A DNA stretch of 64,000 nucleotides from CAADGN01 sp035443945 (GTDB lineage Bacteria > Planctomycetota > Phycisphaerae > Phycisphaerales > UBA1924): NCBI GenBank assembly GCA_035443945.1, contig DAOMNQ010000010.1:1-64000 (forward strand). The letters run 5' to 3'. Position numbers and translations under genes: made by a program. Position 1 is the stretch's first letter; every line of letters starts with the position of its first letter. Positions 35,221 to 42,347 of this stretch are shown here, one piece after another. The notes below the pieces were generated by a model. That model was not told the DNA's origin. It ran no database searches and saw only the letters and a program-made list of their open reading frames with translations.

Positions 35221-36609
35221 GTGCCGGAACCACGCGAAAGAACGTCACTCGGCGTGCAGGCGGAGCGTGCCGTGCTCGCGGCCGTCCGCCTGCCGGAGTC
35301 CCGCTACGACCGGGCCGACCCGTTCGGCGAACTCCGCGCCCTCGCCGAGCAGGCCGGCGCAGTGGTCGTCGGCGAGATCGCCCAGAGCCTCGACCGGCCC
35401 GTGCCCGGCACCTTCATGGGCTCCGGCAAGGTGCGCGAACTCAAGGGGCTGTGCGAGCGCGTCGGCGCGACCACCGTCATCTTCGACCACGACCTCTCGC
35501 CGCGACAGATCGCCAACGTCGAGCAGGACGTCGAGCGAAAGGTCATCGACCGTTCCGAACTCATCCTCGACATCTTCGCCGCCCGCGCCACCACGCATGA
35601 GGCCCGACTCCAGGTCGAACTGGCGCAACTCGAGTACACCTACCCGCGCCTGCGCGCCATGTGGGACCACCTCGAGCGCATCGTCGGGCGCGGCGGAATC
35701 GGCGGCGTGGGCACCCGCGGCCCGGGCGAGCAGCAACTCGAGATCGACCGCCGGCTCGTGCAGCGACGCCGCCTCGCCCTGCAGCGCGAACTGGCGGAGA
35801 TTCAGGGACGCAAGCGAAGGGCCGTGCGCAAGCGAAACGAGGAGCACTTCACCGTCGGTCTGGTCGGCTACACGAACGCGGGCAAGAGCACCCTCTTCAA
35901 CACGCTCACGGCCGGCGGCGCCTACGCCGACGACCGCCTCTTCGCCACGCTGATGACGCGCACGCGCGAGTGGGCCGTCGAGGGCGGCCTGCGGGTGATG
36001 CTCTCCGACACGGTCGGCTTCGTCCGCGACCTGCCGCACAACCTCATCGCCTCGTTCCGGGCGACGCTCGAAGAAGCGACGCACGCCGACCTGCTGCTGA
36101 TCGTGCTGGACGCCTCCGACCCCGCGGCCGAGCATCAACTCGGCGTCGTCGAAAACACGCTGGACGACCTCTTCGCCGAAGTGCGAAGGCACGAGGAACG
36201 CGACGGCAACACCGGCTGGCGCGCGCCGGATCGCCTCCTCCTCCTCAACAAGGCCGACCGGCTGCGAGACAACGCCGAACTGCTCGTCTGGAAGCACAAG
36301 CGGCCCGGCGCGATCGCCCTGTGCGCCCTGCCCGGACCCGACGGGCGCCCGCGCACCGGCGGCGACGAACTCGCCTCGGCGGTCGCCCTCGCCGCGCGCG
36401 GAACGGAGCGCGAAGTCCTGGTCACGCTGCCCAGCGCGGACGCGCGGGCCGTCCACCTCATCGAGACCGAGGGCCGCGTGCTGGACCGCTCGTACAACGA
36501 CTCCGAGGTCACGCTGCGTGCACGACTTGGCGAGCGACAACTGGTCCGCCTGAGGGCGGCTTCCCCGGGGGCGCGGATCGCGGATGCGCTCGACCTCCGG
36601 CGCGCGTGA
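35221..36609 (+). CDS. hflX: GTPase HflX
   Basis: The 462-aa TRAFAC GTPase has the HflX N-terminal domain ('GTFMGSGKVREL', 'FDHDLSPRQIANVE', 'RSELILDIFAARA'), a Gly-rich linker 'GGVGTRGPGEQQLE' and the G domain with G1 'GYTNAGKSTLFN', 'DTVGFVRDLPH' (G3) and 'LLNKADRL' (G4). It rescues or recycles ribosomes under stress. The GTG start fits the family N-terminus and a -10-like element directly upstream. It converges with a PEP-CTERM gene across a bidirectional terminator. Confidence 0.95.
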   Translation: MPEPRERTSLGVQAERAVLAAVRLPESRYDRADPFGELRALAEQAGAVVVGEIAQSLDRPVPGTFMGSGKVRELKGLCERVGATTVIFDHDLSPRQIANVEQDVERKVIDRSELILDIFAARATTHEARLQVELAQLEYTYPRLRAMWDHLERIVGRGGIGGVGTRGPGEQQLEIDRRLVQRRRLALQRELAEIQGRKRRAVRKRNEEHFTVGLVGYTNAGKSTLFNTLTAGGAYADDRLFATLMTRTREWAVEGGLRVMLSDTVGFVRDLPHNLIASFRATLEEATHADLLLIVLDASDPAAEHQLGVVENTLDDLFAEVRRHEERDGNTGWRAPDRLLLLNKADRLRDNAELLVWKHKRPGAIALCALPGPDGRPRTGGDELASAVALAARGTEREVLVTLPSADARAVHLIETEGRVLDRSYNDSEVTLRARLGERQLVRLRAASPGARIADALDLRRA

Positions 36610-36610
36610 A

Positions 36611-36640
36611 AACGCCGCCCATACGAACGGGCGGCGCTGG
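36611..36640. terminator. Bidirectional terminator between hflX and the lamin-tail PEP-CTERM gene
   Basis: CGCCGCCC (36613-36620) pairs with GGGCGGCG (36629-36636) around an 8-nt loop. It is preceded by AAAA, so transcripts from the minus strand gain a U-tract, and it lies directly after the hflX stop. Confidence 0.7.
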
Positions 36641-36673
36641 TTGAGGGGTCGTGCCCAGGCTCGCTGCACTCGA

Positions 36674-37297
36674 TCAACGACGGCGACGGGCCGCGACAGC
36701 CAGCCCGAGGCCGATCGCCGCGAGCGACGCCGGCGCGGGGACGTAGGAGCCGGGGTTGCCGAGGTCGCCGCCGGCGGAGAACCAGGATCCCTGCACGTCG
36801 CCGGGGAACGAGAGCGACCACTGGTAGACGTCGTTGGCGCCGAGGGCGGCGTTCGAGTTCGGGTTGCCGCTGATGTTCTGCGTGCGGATGGTGCCCGGGA
36901 ACGTCTGGTCGCCGTAGGTCAGGCGGTCGGCGAGGTTGCCGCCCGAGTCGAACAGGTTGATCTCGTCGTTCCGGCCGAGGTTATTGGTGTAGGGACCGAG
37001 CACGGTCACGCCGACGAGACCCCAGTCGGCGATGAACGCGGCCGGATCAACCTCGACAATGACGAGACTCTCGCCCGGCATGAGAACGCCCGCGCCCGAC
37101 AGATCGAACTCGCCGGGCAGGCGGCTGTCGTCGTCGAAGGACCAGCCCGTCATGTCAACGGGGACGTTGCCGACGTTCGTGAACTCGACGAACTCGCCGC
37201 CCGCGCCCTGGTACATCCACTCGGTGATGCGGACGTTGTCGGCGTATGCCGTGGAGGCGATGCCCGCCGCGAGAACGGTCGCAATGATCTTCGTCAT
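36674..37297 (-). CDS. Exported lamin-tail-domain protein with PEP-CTERM-like anchor
   Basis: The 207-aa protein has a signal peptide ('IATVLAAGIASTAYA') followed by a lamin-tail domain: 'VRITEWMYQG..GEFVEFTNVG', 'VDMTGWSFDDD' and 'GRNDEINLFDSGG'. The C-terminal sorting signal has the pattern 'PAPASLAAIGLGLAVAARRRR' (Pro-Ala-Pro, hydrophobic stretch, four Arg). Lamin-tail domains in bacteria are extracellular and often accompany nucleases or surface proteins. The ATG at 37297 follows GGAGCAGAGAG; the longer frame to 37333 lacks a signal-like start. Confidence 0.85.
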   Translation of the reverse strand: MTKIIATVLAAGIASTAYADNVRITEWMYQGAGGEFVEFTNVGNVPVDMTGWSFDDDSRLPGEFDLSGAGVLMPGESLVIVEVDPAAFIADWGLVGVTVLGPYTNNLGRNDEINLFDSGGNLADRLTYGDQTFPGTIRTQNISGNPNSNAALGANDVYQWSLSFPGDVQGSWFSAGGDLGNPGSYVPAPASLAAIGLGLAVAARRRR

Positions 37298-37429
37298 CTC
37301 TCTCTGCTCCCATGCTGAAGGGACGGTCGCCATCGACTCGCCGACCCGCGTGGGTCCGTCGCGTGCCCATGACCGAGGCGGAGAGTAGTGCGAGCCTCGT
37401 TTCGCATGGATTGGCGTTGCGCTAAGGTC

Positions 37430-37459
37430 TTGACAAGATGCGCAAACTCCGCGTGATCA
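37430..37459 (+). promoter_or_regulatory. Candidate promoter of the pilin-like gene
   Basis: A perfect TTGACA (37430-37435) within the palindrome TCTTGACAAGA is followed after 18 bp by TGATCA (37454-37459), a poor -10. It would leave a leader of about 125 nt before the ATG at 37593. Confidence 0.3.
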
Positions 37460-37592
37460 CGGCTCGCGCACTCGGAGTCTTAGCCGAGTCTTTGCGCCGT
37501 CTTGACCCGGGGCATCGCGGGTGCGTCCATACTCTCCGCTCATGCCGCGGCGGGCGTTGTCGCTTGCGGTGCCGTTCACAGGGACACCCGCG

Positions 37593-38546
37593 ATGCCGCA
37601 CACGCAGCGTTCCGGCTCTGGCTTCACGCTGATCGAGTTGCTCGTCGTCATTGCGATCATCGCGCTCCTGATCGGACTGCTGCTGCCCGCGCTCGGGCAG
37701 GCGCGCGAAGTCGCGCGTCAGGCCGCGTGCGCGAGCAACCTGCGGCAGATCGGTGTCGCGTTCACGTCCTACGCGTCTTCGTGGAAGGGAACGTACGGGT
37801 CCGGGCCGTGGGACAACCGCACGAACCGAGGATACGGCCCGGCCGACGAGGCGGGCTGGGTGGCCGACATGGTGAACGGGGAGTACGGCAAGCCGGGCGA
37901 GATGCTCTGCCCGAGCCTGCCCGCGAAGTTCAGCCAGAACCTCATCCTCGAACGCCTGAACGACAAGCCCCACAAGCCGTTCACGGAAGCGGAACGCGAC
38001 CTGCTCATCCAGCGCGGGTTCAATACCAACTACACGCAGTCATGGTACATGGGACTGACCGAACTCCGCTACCCGCGGGGAGGCGACGGCGTGCCCTTCC
38101 CCGACACCAAGAACCCGAAGGACTGCGTCGGGCCGCTGAACGATCGATTCATGACGATGTCCCCGCCGGACGCCGTGCCGCTCATGGCCGATGCGCGCAC
38201 CGACACGCTCTCCGGCAATGACCAGATCACGTACAAGGGCCAGAAGTACCCGGCTGTCAAGCAGATGACCGACGGCCCGATCATCGACCCCGCGACCAAG
38301 TGGTTCGCGTGGCAGAACTACACCGACTTCGGACCGGCCCACGGAAAAGGGCCCATGAGCATCTCCAAGAAGGGCCACGACCGAATCCTCGGCAACTTCC
38401 TCTTCGCGGACGGGCACGCGGACACGTTCCGCGATCTCAACGGCGACAAGGAGTTCGGAGGCTCGCTCAAGAGCGGCAAGTACGAGTACCCGGACCTGGA
38501 GGGCAAGGTGTTCGGGGGGATTCTCTCCTCGGGCAGGTACCGCTGA
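37593..38546 (+). CDS. Type IV pilin-like protein, DUF1559/H-X9-DG class
   Basis: The 317-aa protein has a prepilin leader and cleavage motif 'GSGFTLIELLVVIAIIALL' (residues about 12-30), with processing after the Gly and methylation at Phe. This is followed by the family consensus 'LPALGQAREVARQAACASNLRQIG' (shown for its position only, residues 35-58). The C-terminal 'FADGHADTFRD' is the expected DG-containing segment. Such proteins are strongly expanded in Planctomycetes and are thought to be pseudopilin-like surface or secretion components. ATG 37593 is supported by AGGGACA upstream. It is followed after 30 bp by a dockerin-tailed gene on the same strand. Confidence 0.9.
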   Translation: MPHTQRSGSGFTLIELLVVIAIIALLIGLLLPALGQAREVARQAACASNLRQIGVAFTSYASSWKGTYGSGPWDNRTNRGYGPADEAGWVADMVNGEYGKPGEMLCPSLPAKFSQNLILERLNDKPHKPFTEAERDLLIQRGFNTNYTQSWYMGLTELRYPRGGDGVPFPDTKNPKDCVGPLNDRFMTMSPPDAVPLMADARTDTLSGNDQITYKGQKYPAVKQMTDGPIIDPATKWFAWQNYTDFGPAHGKGPMSISKKGHDRILGNFLFADGHADTFRDLNGDKEFGGSLKSGKYEYPDLEGKVFGGILSSGRYR

Positions 38547-38576
38547 CACGACGTTTACCACACAGGAGAGATTCCC

Positions 38577-39899
38577 ATGCGCGGATCGGTCATACCCACG
38601 CTCCTCTCGCTCGCCATCCTCGGCGGCGCTGCCCACGGCCAGATTGTCATCAACGAAGTGTTCGAGAACCCCCCGGGCAGCGTCGATGAGTACTGGGAGT
38701 ACATCGAAGTCTACGGATACCCGGGCGCGAACCTCGACGGGTACCTCATCGCTCTCCTGAAGGGCGGCGCGGACCTCAACGGAGACGGCATCCCCGACCG
38801 TCCAGCCGAGATCGACGAGTGCTTCGCCCTCGACGGCTTCGTCATCGGCTCGAACGGCCTCTTTGTGCTCTACAACGACATCCTCGGCTTCAGTTTCATC
38901 CCCGATCTCGTGGCTCCGGGCACGACGCTCGGCACGTTCACCGAGGCGCACGTGCCGACCGTCGACACGCCCGGCAAACTCGGCAACAACGACTCATCCA
39001 CCTACGTCCTTGTCCGCCAACGTCCCACCGACGAGCCGTACGGCACCTCGTGGCGCAAGGACGTTGATCCGGACGCCAACTGGGACAGCCGCGTCGACTT
39101 CGGCCCGCCCTACCAGGCGTGGGGCAAGAATCTCGAACCCTACCAGATGGTGGACGACATCGGCTGGTCCCACAACGCCGGCAAGGAGTACGTCCGGAGC
39201 AGCGAGGACGAGATCTCCGAGACCCCCGGCTACAACCCCGACGGCATCGCTCGGCTCGCGTACCGCATGACCAACCCAGGCCCGCAGCCCCGCCGCGCCG
39301 ACGAGGAGTGGGTCCGCGGCGACGTCGCCTCCGTTCCCAACAACCTCTTCGAAGCGGGACGCGTGCACGGCCCGACCGGCGTCGATCTGACCGGCTTCGG
39401 GCTGACGCCCGGCCACTTCAACGAGAAGGCCAACGTCACCCAGTTCCGCTTCGTCACCGGCGACATCAACTTCGACGGCGCCGCGAACCGGCTCGACCAC
39501 TGCCTCGCCGTGGCATTGCTGGGCGCATCGCTCGACGACGAAGCCCAGTTCGTCCACGACAACGGCACCAAGGACGACCCCTCCGACGACTTCGAGTACA
39601 CCGGCTGGAAGTGGCAGGGACGCGAGTTCAACGGCGTGCACGCCCTGATGCACATGGACCTGAGCGACGGCGCGGGCTTCTCGAACGCCGACGTGGTCAC
39701 GCTGGCCGACGTCGACGCCCTGCTTGCGCTCATCTGCATCGCCGACTGGAGCGCCGACGGCATCGTGAACACGCTCGACTTCCTCGGGTTCCTCAACGCC
39801 TACTCCGCCGCGGACCCCTGCGCGGACGTGGACGGCAACGGCGCCGTCAACACCATCGACGTGCTGACCTTCCTCAACGCCTTCGTCACCGGCTGCTGA
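38577..39899 (+). CDS. Exported lamin-tail-like protein with C-terminal dockerin-like ('GC-type') module
   Basis: The 440-aa protein has a signal peptide ('VIPTLLSLAILGGAAHG') and a lamin-tail-like N-terminal domain ('IVINEVFENPPG', 'WEYIEVYGYPGANLDGYLI', partly quoted). Its middle part is rich in Asp and Asn. At the C-terminus, two dockerin-like calcium loops are seen: 'DWSADGIVNTLDFLGFLNAY' and 'DVDGNGAVNTIDVLTFLNAF', ending in GC. Dockerin modules bind cohesins or anchor exported proteins; the GC-ending form is typical of Phycisphaerae. AGGAGAG precedes the ATG. It probably forms an operon with the pilin-like gene. The role is unknown. Confidence 0.85.
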   Translation: MRGSVIPTLLSLAILGGAAHGQIVINEVFENPPGSVDEYWEYIEVYGYPGANLDGYLIALLKGGADLNGDGIPDRPAEIDECFALDGFVIGSNGLFVLYNDILGFSFIPDLVAPGTTLGTFTEAHVPTVDTPGKLGNNDSSTYVLVRQRPTDEPYGTSWRKDVDPDANWDSRVDFGPPYQAWGKNLEPYQMVDDIGWSHNAGKEYVRSSEDEISETPGYNPDGIARLAYRMTNPGPQPRRADEEWVRGDVASVPNNLFEAGRVHGPTGVDLTGFGLTPGHFNEKANVTQFRFVTGDINFDGAANRLDHCLAVALLGASLDDEAQFVHDNGTKDDPSDDFEYTGWKWQGREFNGVHALMHMDLSDGAGFSNADVVTLADVDALLALICIADWSADGIVNTLDFLGFLNAYSAADPCADVDGNGAVNTIDVLTFLNAFVTGC

Positions 39900-39977
39900 C
39901 CACGAATACCCTGCAGTCCGTCCGCCCGACTCCCGCGGTGCCCAGCGCATCGCAAACACCGGCACGACACTCCGTAC

Positions 39978-40003
39978 GCCCCGGGGCACGCCCTCCCCGG
40001 GGC
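39978..40003 (+). terminator. Stem-loop downstream of the dockerin gene
   Basis: GCCCCGGGG and CCCCGGGGC form a perfect 9-bp stem with an 8-nt loop, 79 bp after the stop. There is no U-tract, so termination by this hairpin alone is uncertain. Confidence 0.5.
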
Positions 40004-40064
40004 GGTGCCGTTCCTGCCTGCCCGCGGGTCAGCCGGCGAGCGGAACACCCCTCGACGCACGGAC

Positions 40065-40093
40065 TGGACAATCGTTCCCAAGGCCCGGATACT
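40065..40093 (+). promoter_or_regulatory. Promoter of tRNA-Thr
   Basis: TGGACA (40065-40070), a 17-bp spacer and GATACT (40088-40093) match sigma-70 consensus at 5/6 and 4/6 positions. The predicted start near 40100 lies about 23 nt before the mature tRNA. Confidence 0.5.
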
Positions 40094-40122
40094 TCCCGTC
40101 CACGGCCTCCCGCCGTGCGGCC

Positions 40123-40194
40123 GCCACCTTAGCTCAGCGGTAGAGCGGTGCTTTCGTAAAGCACAGGTCCGGGGTTCGAATCCCCGAGGTGGCT
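40123..40194 (+). tRNA. tRNA-Thr (anticodon CGU)
   Basis: A complete 72-nt cloverleaf: the acceptor stem GCCACCT pairs with AGGTGGC, the D stem GCTC with GAGC, and the anticodon stem GTGCT with AGCAC around the loop TTCGTAA (anticodon CGT in DNA, reads ACG). The T arm is CCGGG-GTTCGAA-TCCCCG-like. The discriminator is U and CCA is not encoded. It lies between the dockerin gene and the 3' end of the SecA-like gene on the opposite strand. Confidence 0.95.
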
Positions 40195-40261
40195 CTTTCC
40201 TTTGGGTCCGTCTGGACGCCGGATCGGTTGGTCGGCCGCGCTCGGCCGGCTTGGTCGGTCG

Positions 40262-42256
40262 TCACCGACCCGGCAGGTACTGGTCCATCCAGTCGTCCTG
40301 GCGCAGCACGGCCGCACGGTTGCGCCGGGCGAAGGCCTCTCCGCGGCGCTGGGCGTGGCGCATCAGGGCGTGCGCCGAGCGCAGGTGCGAGAGTTCCTCG
40401 GCCTGTGTGCGGCGCAGCAGCACCGGGGCGAGGTCGCGGGCGTGCTGGACGACGAGTTCGTCCTCCAGCGAGCAGAAGACCTGCGCCGAACCGGGGTCGC
40501 CCTGTCGCCCGGAGCGGCCGATGAACTGGCGGTCGATGCGTTTCGCGGCGTGCATCTCGGTGAGGAGCACGTGCAGCCCGCCGGCGGTCCGGGCCTCGGG
40601 CTCGAGCACGATGTCCGTGCCGCGGCCGGCCATGTTCGTCGCCACCGTGATCGGCGCGGGCGATTCGTTCGTCGCCCCGCGCCCCGCCCGGGCGATCAGT
40701 TCCGCCTCTTCCTTGTCGTGCAGCGCGTTGAGCACGACGTGCGGCAGGCCGCGCTGCGTCAGCCGCTCGCTCAGCAGTTCGCTCGCGGCGATCGAGCGCG
40801 TGCCGACGAGGATCGGTCGGCCGGCCTCGTGGACCTCCTCGATGGACTCGACGATCGCCGACCACTTCGCCTGCGCCGTGCGGAAGATGCGCCGCGGCCA
40901 CTGCTCGCGGATCACGGGGCGGTTCGTCGGCACCACGACCACCGGCAGCGAGTAGACGTGCTCGATCTCGCCCGTGGCGTCCGCGGCAGTGCCGGTCATG
41001 CCGCAGAGGAACGGGTAACTGCGGAAGAACCGCTGGAAACTCATGCGTGCGAGCGTCTCGCGGTCCGCGGTGACGGTCAGCCCTTCCTTCGCCTCCACCG
41101 CCTGGTGCAGGCCGTGCTCCCACGAGCGGTCAGGGAGGAACCGGCCGGTGTACTCGTCCACGATGACGACGCGCCCGTCGACGACGTGGTAGTGCTGGCC
41201 GTGCCTGTAGCAATGTCGGGCGACGAGCGCCTGGCGGACGAGTTCCTCGGCCCGTCGCGTCGCCCGCCAGATCGGCTGGTCCAGGCCCTGGAACATCTGC
41301 GAGAGGCGGTGCTCGCCGCGGCTCTTCAGTTCCGCGCGGCGCCGGAGGTAGTCGATCTTGTAGTCCGGCCCCTCGTCGAGTTTCGCGGCCATCGCCGCCG
41401 CCTGCTGGTAGACGTCCGACATGTCGTCCTCGCGCCGGCTGCGCGCGATGATGAGCGGCACCACTCCCTCGTCGATCAGCACCGCGTCCGCCTCGTCCAC
41501 CAGCGCGGCCTGCAGCCCCGGCACAAGCGGCCCCCCCCCTTCGCCGGAGAGCATCAGCCGCTGCCTGCCCGCCCACGCGCTGTTCAGTTCGCCGAGACGG
41601 ATCTGGTCGCGCAGGTAGTCGGCGGTGATCTGCTTGGGCGTGCCGTAGACGATCGCGCGGGCGTAGACGTCGAACCGTGCGGCGGAGTCCATTTCCTGCT
41701 GGATCGCGCCGACGTCCAGGCCGCAGCGGCGGTAGATCGGGCGGCGGCTCTCGGCGTCGCGCCGCGCGAGGTAGTCGTTCACCGTGAAAACGTGCAGGTG
41801 CCGGCGACGCCAGGCGATGAGCGGGGCGGCGATCGAGCCGGTCAGCGTCTTCCCCTCGCCGGTCAGCATCTCGATGACGCGCCCGTGGTAGAGCGCGAGC
41901 GCGCCCATCAACTGCACGACGAAGGCTTCCTCGCCGGTCTCGCGGCGGGCGGCCTCGCGCGCCAGCGCCATGCCGCGCCGGACCAGCGCGTCGTCGGCCC
42001 GGCCGCGCACGAACCGCTCACGCACCTCGCGGATGTTGTCGTCGAGCGCGGCCTCGGAGAGCGCCCGGATCGGGGGCGCGAGGCCGTCCATGAGTTCGGC
42101 CTGCCGGACGAACCACGCGCGCCGCACGCGCATCTGCCGGGCCTTCACGCCCGCGCGCACCGCCAGCCCGTCCAGGCCCTTGTGGACCTCGGGCCGACGA
42201 CGCCGCGAGCGAACGGCTTCGTAGAGTGCGTGATATCGCGTGACTGCCTGCGACAT
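40262..42256 (-). CDS. Accessory SecA-like preprotein translocase ATPase (short form)
   Basis: The 664-aa protein has the SecA DEAD motor: Walker A 'LTGEGKTLTG' (131-140), 'VNDYLARRD', Walker B in 'ALVDEADAVLIDE' (about 251-263), and motor 2 with 'TNMAGRGTDIVL' and 'GRSGRQGDPGSAQVF'. A preprotein cross-linking region lies between ('YHVVDGRVVIVDEYTGR'). The helical wing/scaffold end and zinc tail of housekeeping SecA (about 850-950 aa) are largely missing. With its HlyD and M50 neighbours it is better seen as a specialised SecA2-like ATPase than the main SecA. It is the last gene of the four-gene minus-strand cluster (40262-47649). Confidence 0.88.
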   Translation of the reverse strand: MSQAVTRYHALYEAVRSRRRRPEVHKGLDGLAVRAGVKARQMRVRRAWFVRQAELMDGLAPPIRALSEAALDDNIREVRERFVRGRADDALVRRGMALAREAARRETGEEAFVVQLMGALALYHGRVIEMLTGEGKTLTGSIAAPLIAWRRRHLHVFTVNDYLARRDAESRRPIYRRCGLDVGAIQQEMDSAARFDVYARAIVYGTPKQITADYLRDQIRLGELNSAWAGRQRLMLSGEGGGPLVPGLQAALVDEADAVLIDEGVVPLIIARSRREDDMSDVYQQAAAMAAKLDEGPDYKIDYLRRRAELKSRGEHRLSQMFQGLDQPIWRATRRAEELVRQALVARHCYRHGQHYHVVDGRVVIVDEYTGRFLPDRSWEHGLHQAVEAKEGLTVTADRETLARMSFQRFFRSYPFLCGMTGTAADATGEIEHVYSLPVVVVPTNRPVIREQWPRRIFRTAQAKWSAIVESIEEVHEAGRPILVGTRSIAASELLSERLTQRGLPHVVLNALHDKEEAELIARAGRGATNESPAPITVATNMAGRGTDIVLEPEARTAGGLHVLLTEMHAAKRIDRQFIGRSGRQGDPGSAQVFCSLEDELVVQHARDLAPVLLRRTQAEELSHLRSAHALMRHAQRRGEAFARRNRAAVLRQDDWMDQYLPGR

Positions 42257-42312
42257 GGGATCAACAGATAAACAGAACAGGAGATCGGCAGATCAAACCG
42301 CACCTATACGAT

Positions 42313-42339
42313 TCCACTTCGCCACTTCCGCACTTCCCC
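42313..42339 (-). repeat. GGAAGTGGCGAAGTGG-type tandem repeat after the M50-HlyD gene
   Basis: Several 7-8 bp units (GGAAGTGC, GGAAGTGGC, GAAGTGG on the minus strand) lie in the 91-bp gap between the M50-HlyD stop and the SecA-like start. It is another member of the family of short degenerate tandem repeats in this window. Confidence 0.4.
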
Positions 42340-42347
42340 CTTCGGCC

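Noticed and set aside
40262..42256. Housekeeping SecA
   Set aside because: Too short, lacks the C-terminal scaffold and zinc tail, and is embedded with HlyD/M50 genes; an accessory role is more likely, though a full-length SecA elsewhere cannot be shown from this window.
40202..42271. Plus-strand open frame of 689 codons opposite the SecA-like gene
   Set aside because: The minus-strand frame has Walker motifs and all SecA signatures; the plus-strand translation has none.
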